From positions 1 through 15,810 of the forward strand of contig CACHDD010000018.1 of assembly GCA_902578505.1 (NCBI GenBank): a DNA stretch of 15,810 bases, written 5' to 3'. The position numbers and the translations under genes are program-made. Positions 13,609 through 15,810 of the stretch are shown one piece after another; the first letter of the stretch is position 1; each line of letters starts with the position of its first letter. Source of the DNA: an uncultured Bacteroidota bacterium. GTDB taxonomy: Bacteria > Bacteroidota > Bacteroidia > Flavobacteriales > UA16. Below the pieces are notes generated by a model, which saw only the letters and a program-made list of their open reading frames with translations, did not search any database and was not told the DNA's origin.

Positions 13609-15810
13609 TTAGTGAACGTACAACTTCGTGGTATGAATCATGCCATTTTCTATATCAGTAGCAATTACAAGGAATACCCCCTTAGTCTCAGTTGTTACCA
13701 TAAAATTATGGTCTTCTGTGACTAATTGATTGAATATAACCTTTCCACTTATGTCAATAACCTTTACTATTGCATTATTCAACGTCCTAATTTTTATTGT
13801 CTTAGATAGCGGAGGAGAGAATGTTTTGATGAGTAAGTTGTCATCTATATTTTCATCAAACATCGTTTCAGAATCAAATCCTTCAATCTCTACGCAATAA
13901 TTAGGATCATATTCACACGATCCGTCGTTATACAATGCAGTTGAATCATAGTTGCAAGCTTCAATATCAATACAACCCAGCTCTAAACAACTTTCAAATT
14001 CACACTGTCCAAAAGCCGAATAGTTACATGCATTTTGCTCGTAACAATAATCGCTTTGAGGAGCTCCATCACAAGGGCCAAAAATACAAGATCCTGGTAT
14101 ATAGTAATCTGCTTCAGGATCGTAGTTACACGCAAATGGGATAATACATCCGCCAAATAGTTCTGGAATACAAGTTCCATTATCATCAGTTGCTTCAGGG
14201 TTGTAATTTGTAGCTGTTGGGTCTGTACAACCAGGAATTTCATTCTCATCACAAATACCATCTCCATCAGTATCATTTAAACAGTTGCTATCACAATCCA
14301 CAAATGCATTTTCCGGATACTCACACATGCTGAAATCATTAATTGTTGCTACTGTATCGTAGTTGCAAGCCTGTTCATCTATACAACCAATACAAGAACT
14401 AAAGTCACACATTGTAATGTCCATGTAGTCAGCACTACTGTCATAATTACAAGCATATGGCTGTATACATCCAGCAACAAGACAAGAGCCATCATCATTT
14501 GTTGCGCTTGGGTTGAAGTTTGGACTTTGAGGATCAGTACATCCACTTATTTCAAACTCGTCACAAACTTCATCTCCATCTGAATCATTATTACAATCTC
14601 CATTACAATCGTATCCAAATAATGGCAGTTCACAGCTTCCATCATTAATACTAGCTTCTTGATCGTAGTTACAAGCATCTTCATCAGTACATCCAGTACA
14701 TGATGTGAAATCACAAGATCCTGGAATTAAGTATCCTGCTGTTGGGTCATAGTTACAAGCAAAAGGGACAATACATCCACCAACGATACATGACCCGTCG
14801 TCGAATGATGCATTTGGATCATAGTTAGGGTTGTTTGAATCTGTACATCCAACCTCTTCTGTGTCACATATTCCATTTTCATTTTCGTCTGCTTCACATG
14901 ACCCACCACATATGCCAATCGCGTCATCTACATTGCCAGCACAGTTACAAGCACCTTCTGGAATTCCAGGACCATTACATACACCACAAGCGTCTAATTG
15001 GCCTACACAGTCATCTACATCATCACATACTCCGTCCGAGTCAGCATCAGCAGTACAATAGCCACCGCATACTCCAATAGCATCTTCTTGATTTCCATCA
15101 CAGTCACAATCATCAAATGGTATGTCAGAACAGCCACATTCGTAAATAGCTCCAGGACCGTTACAGACTCCACAATCGTCGTATTCCCCTATACATGGAT
15201 CTTCTTCGTCACATATTCCATCAACGTCAATATCATTAGAACATGATCCATCACAATTGAATATTGGGTTTTCTGGATACTGACACATCAATAAGTTTGA
15301 AAGAGTAGCATCTGGGTCGAAGTTACATGCTAATTGATCCATACAACCTATACATGAAATAAATTCACACATCGTAATTATCATGTAATCTGCTGAAGGG
15401 TCATAGTTGCAAGCAACAGGGTAAATACATCCACCTACTAAACAAGAACCATCATTTTCAGTAGCTTCTGGATTGTAGCCTGGGTTTGTTGGGTCAGTAC
15501 AACCAGGAATTTCAAATTCGTCACATACTCCATCACCGTCAGAATCATTTAAACAAGTACCTTCACAATCATAACCGTATTCTGGTTCTTCACATGTATT
15601 ATTATTTAGAGTTGCATCAGGATCATAGTTACAAGCTTCAGGATCAGTACAACCCGAACAACTTATAAAGTCACAAGATCCAACAATTAAGTATTCAGAA
15701 TTAGGATCGTAGTTACATGCAATTTGAATAGTACAACCACCAGTTAAACAAGAACCATCATCAAATGCCGCGTTTGGGTCATAATTTGGATTTGATGGGT
15801 CAGTACATCC
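13609..15810 (-). CDS. Cys-rich repeat protein with T9SS sorting domain (partial, 5' end missing)
   Basis: The frame is open from the window edge (15810) to TAA at 13609-13611, giving 733 visible residues with the start outside. An internal ATG at 15384 opens a 591-residue reading but is not the true start, because repeat sequence continues upstream of it. Most of the chain is built of units of about 102-104 residues rich in Cys, Asp, Asn and Gly. Each holds GCTDP...NPxAT..DGSC, ACNYDP, SC.GC.D..ACNYD and a calcium-loop-like DSDGDGVCDE element as in thrombospondin type 3 repeats. The last 75 residues resemble a type A T9SS domain (IKIRTLNNAIVKVIDISGKV, later GVFLVIATDIENG, end TTKLYVH), although the usual YPNP opening is replaced by FSPP. 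It is probably a large, calcium-stabilised and disulfide-rich surface or secreted protein. Function unknown; adhesion or structure is only a guess. Confidence 0.85.
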   Translation of the reverse strand, partial: GCTDPSNPNYDPNAAFDDGSCLTGGCTIQIACNYDPNSEYLIVGSCDFISCSGCTDPEACNYDPDATLNNNTCEEPEYGYDCEGTCLNDSDGDGVCDEFEIPGCTDPTNPGYNPEATENDGSCLVGGCIYPVACNYDPSADYMIITMCEFISCIGCMDQLACNFDPDATLSNLLMCQYPENPIFNCDGSCSNDIDVDGICDEEDPCIGEYDDCGVCNGPGAIYECGCSDIPFDDCDCDGNQEDAIGVCGGYCTADADSDGVCDDVDDCVGQLDACGVCNGPGIPEGACNCAGNVDDAIGICGGSCEADENENGICDTEEVGCTDSNNPNYDPNASFDDGSCIVGGCIVPFACNYDPTAGYLIPGSCDFTSCTGCTDEDACNYDQEASINDGSCELPLFGYDCNGDCNNDSDGDEVCDEFEISGCTDPQSPNFNPSATNDDGSCLVAGCIQPYACNYDSSADYMDITMCDFSSCIGCIDEQACNYDTVATINDFSMCEYPENAFVDCDSNCLNDTDGDGICDENEIPGCTDPTATNYNPEATDDNGTCIPELFGGCIIPFACNYDPEADYYIPGSCIFGPCDGAPQSDYCYEQNACNYSAFGQCEFESCLELGCIDIEACNYDSTALYNDGSCEYDPNYCVEIEGFDSETMFDENIDDNLLIKTFSPPLSKTIKIRTLNNAIVKVIDISGKVIFNQLVTEDHNFMVTTETKGVFLVIATDIENGMIHTTKLYVH
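13885..15810 (-). repeat. Five tandem Cys-rich protein repeats, two alternating subtypes
   Basis: Read from the window end the units are A (15810-15505, 102 residues), B (15504-15196, 103 residues, followed by an insert), C (14850-14545, 102), D (14544-14233, 104) and E (14232-13885, a longer degenerate unit). Each begins GCTD. A and C share YLI.GSCDF and a GYDC element; B and D share ITMC.F, MC.YPEN and GICDE. The repetition is at protein level: third codon positions differ widely between units, so these are old duplications. The array continues beyond the window. Confidence 0.85.
14851..15195 (-). repeat. Insert of two DxCGVCNGPG modules within the array
   Basis: This stretch of 115 residues lies between units B and C and is absent from the others. 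It is itself a tandem pair, 62 residues (15195-15010) and 53 residues (15009-14851). Each module has (D/A)CGVCNGPG, then an N.(E/D)DAIG(V/I)CGG element, then a calcium-loop-like end (ADADSDGVCDD in the first, ADENENGICD in the second). Confidence 0.8.

Noticed and set aside
14831..15246. Several plus-strand open frames of 60-80 codons across the repeat gene
   Set aside because: They are antisense shadows of the Cys-rich array; their Ser/His/Ile-rich products mirror complementary Asp/Cys/Asn codons and have no gene context.
15384..15384. ATG at 15384 as the start of the repeat gene
   Set aside because: The same frame stays open to the window edge with two further recognisable repeat units, and no signal peptide follows this ATG.
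13885..15810. Regular repetition resembling a CRISPR array
   Set aside because: The period is about 306-312 bases, the copies are imperfect in DNA but conserved as protein, and one long frame runs through all of them.

Overview
The window looks like a chromosome segment of a Bacteroidota bacterium, most likely a marine Flavobacteriales member. The evidence is Bacteroidota-type promoter elements (TTG, then TAnnTTTG), the ribosomal protein L33 - DUF4295 - ftsY - rimO order, two proteins with type IX secretion (T9SS) C-terminal signals, a fused alpha/beta E1 dehydrogenase, and a Cys/Asp-rich 'ACNYDP...DGSC' repeat protein of the kind common in marine members of this phylum. The DNA is AT-rich and gene-dense, and no insertion sequence, phage gene or CRISPR array was seen.

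Layout. (1) 152-3607, plus strand: a promoter drives rpmG and a DUF4295 gene, followed by a good intrinsic terminator (605-635). Then come ftsY, rimO and queE, joined by 1-nt and 8-nt overlaps. (2) 3609-5675, minus strand: one long gene for a fused E1 alpha-beta 2-oxoacid dehydrogenase. It converges on queE with a single base between the stop codons and diverges from dapF across 29 bases. (3) 5705-12663, plus strand: five ORFs overlapping by 1-4 nt, probably one operon. They are a DapF domain fused in frame to a DUF4105 membrane domain, a lipoprotein, a predicted outer-membrane beta-barrel, kdsA, and a T9SS cargo protein. (4) 12623-13414, minus strand: a DUF3050 (haem-oxygenase-like fold) gene whose 3' end overlaps the cargo gene by 41 nt. 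(5) 13464-13535, plus strand: tRNA-Arg(CCG). (6) 13609-15810, minus strand: the 3' part of a very Cys-rich T9SS-exported repeat protein whose start lies outside the window.

How the genes fit together. Block 1 is translation and protein targeting (L33, the SRP receptor, RimO modification of ribosomal protein S12) plus a queuosine-precursor enzyme. Block 3 has an envelope theme: meso-diaminopimelate for peptidoglycan, KDO for lipopolysaccharide, and three exported proteins of unknown role. The observation most worth following is the DapF-DUF4105 fusion, where the end of the cytoplasmic enzyme runs directly into the signal-peptide-like start of a periplasmic membrane protein. The second is the higher-order structure of the Cys-rich repeat protein, in which two repeat subtypes alternate and one unit carries an extra pair of different modules.
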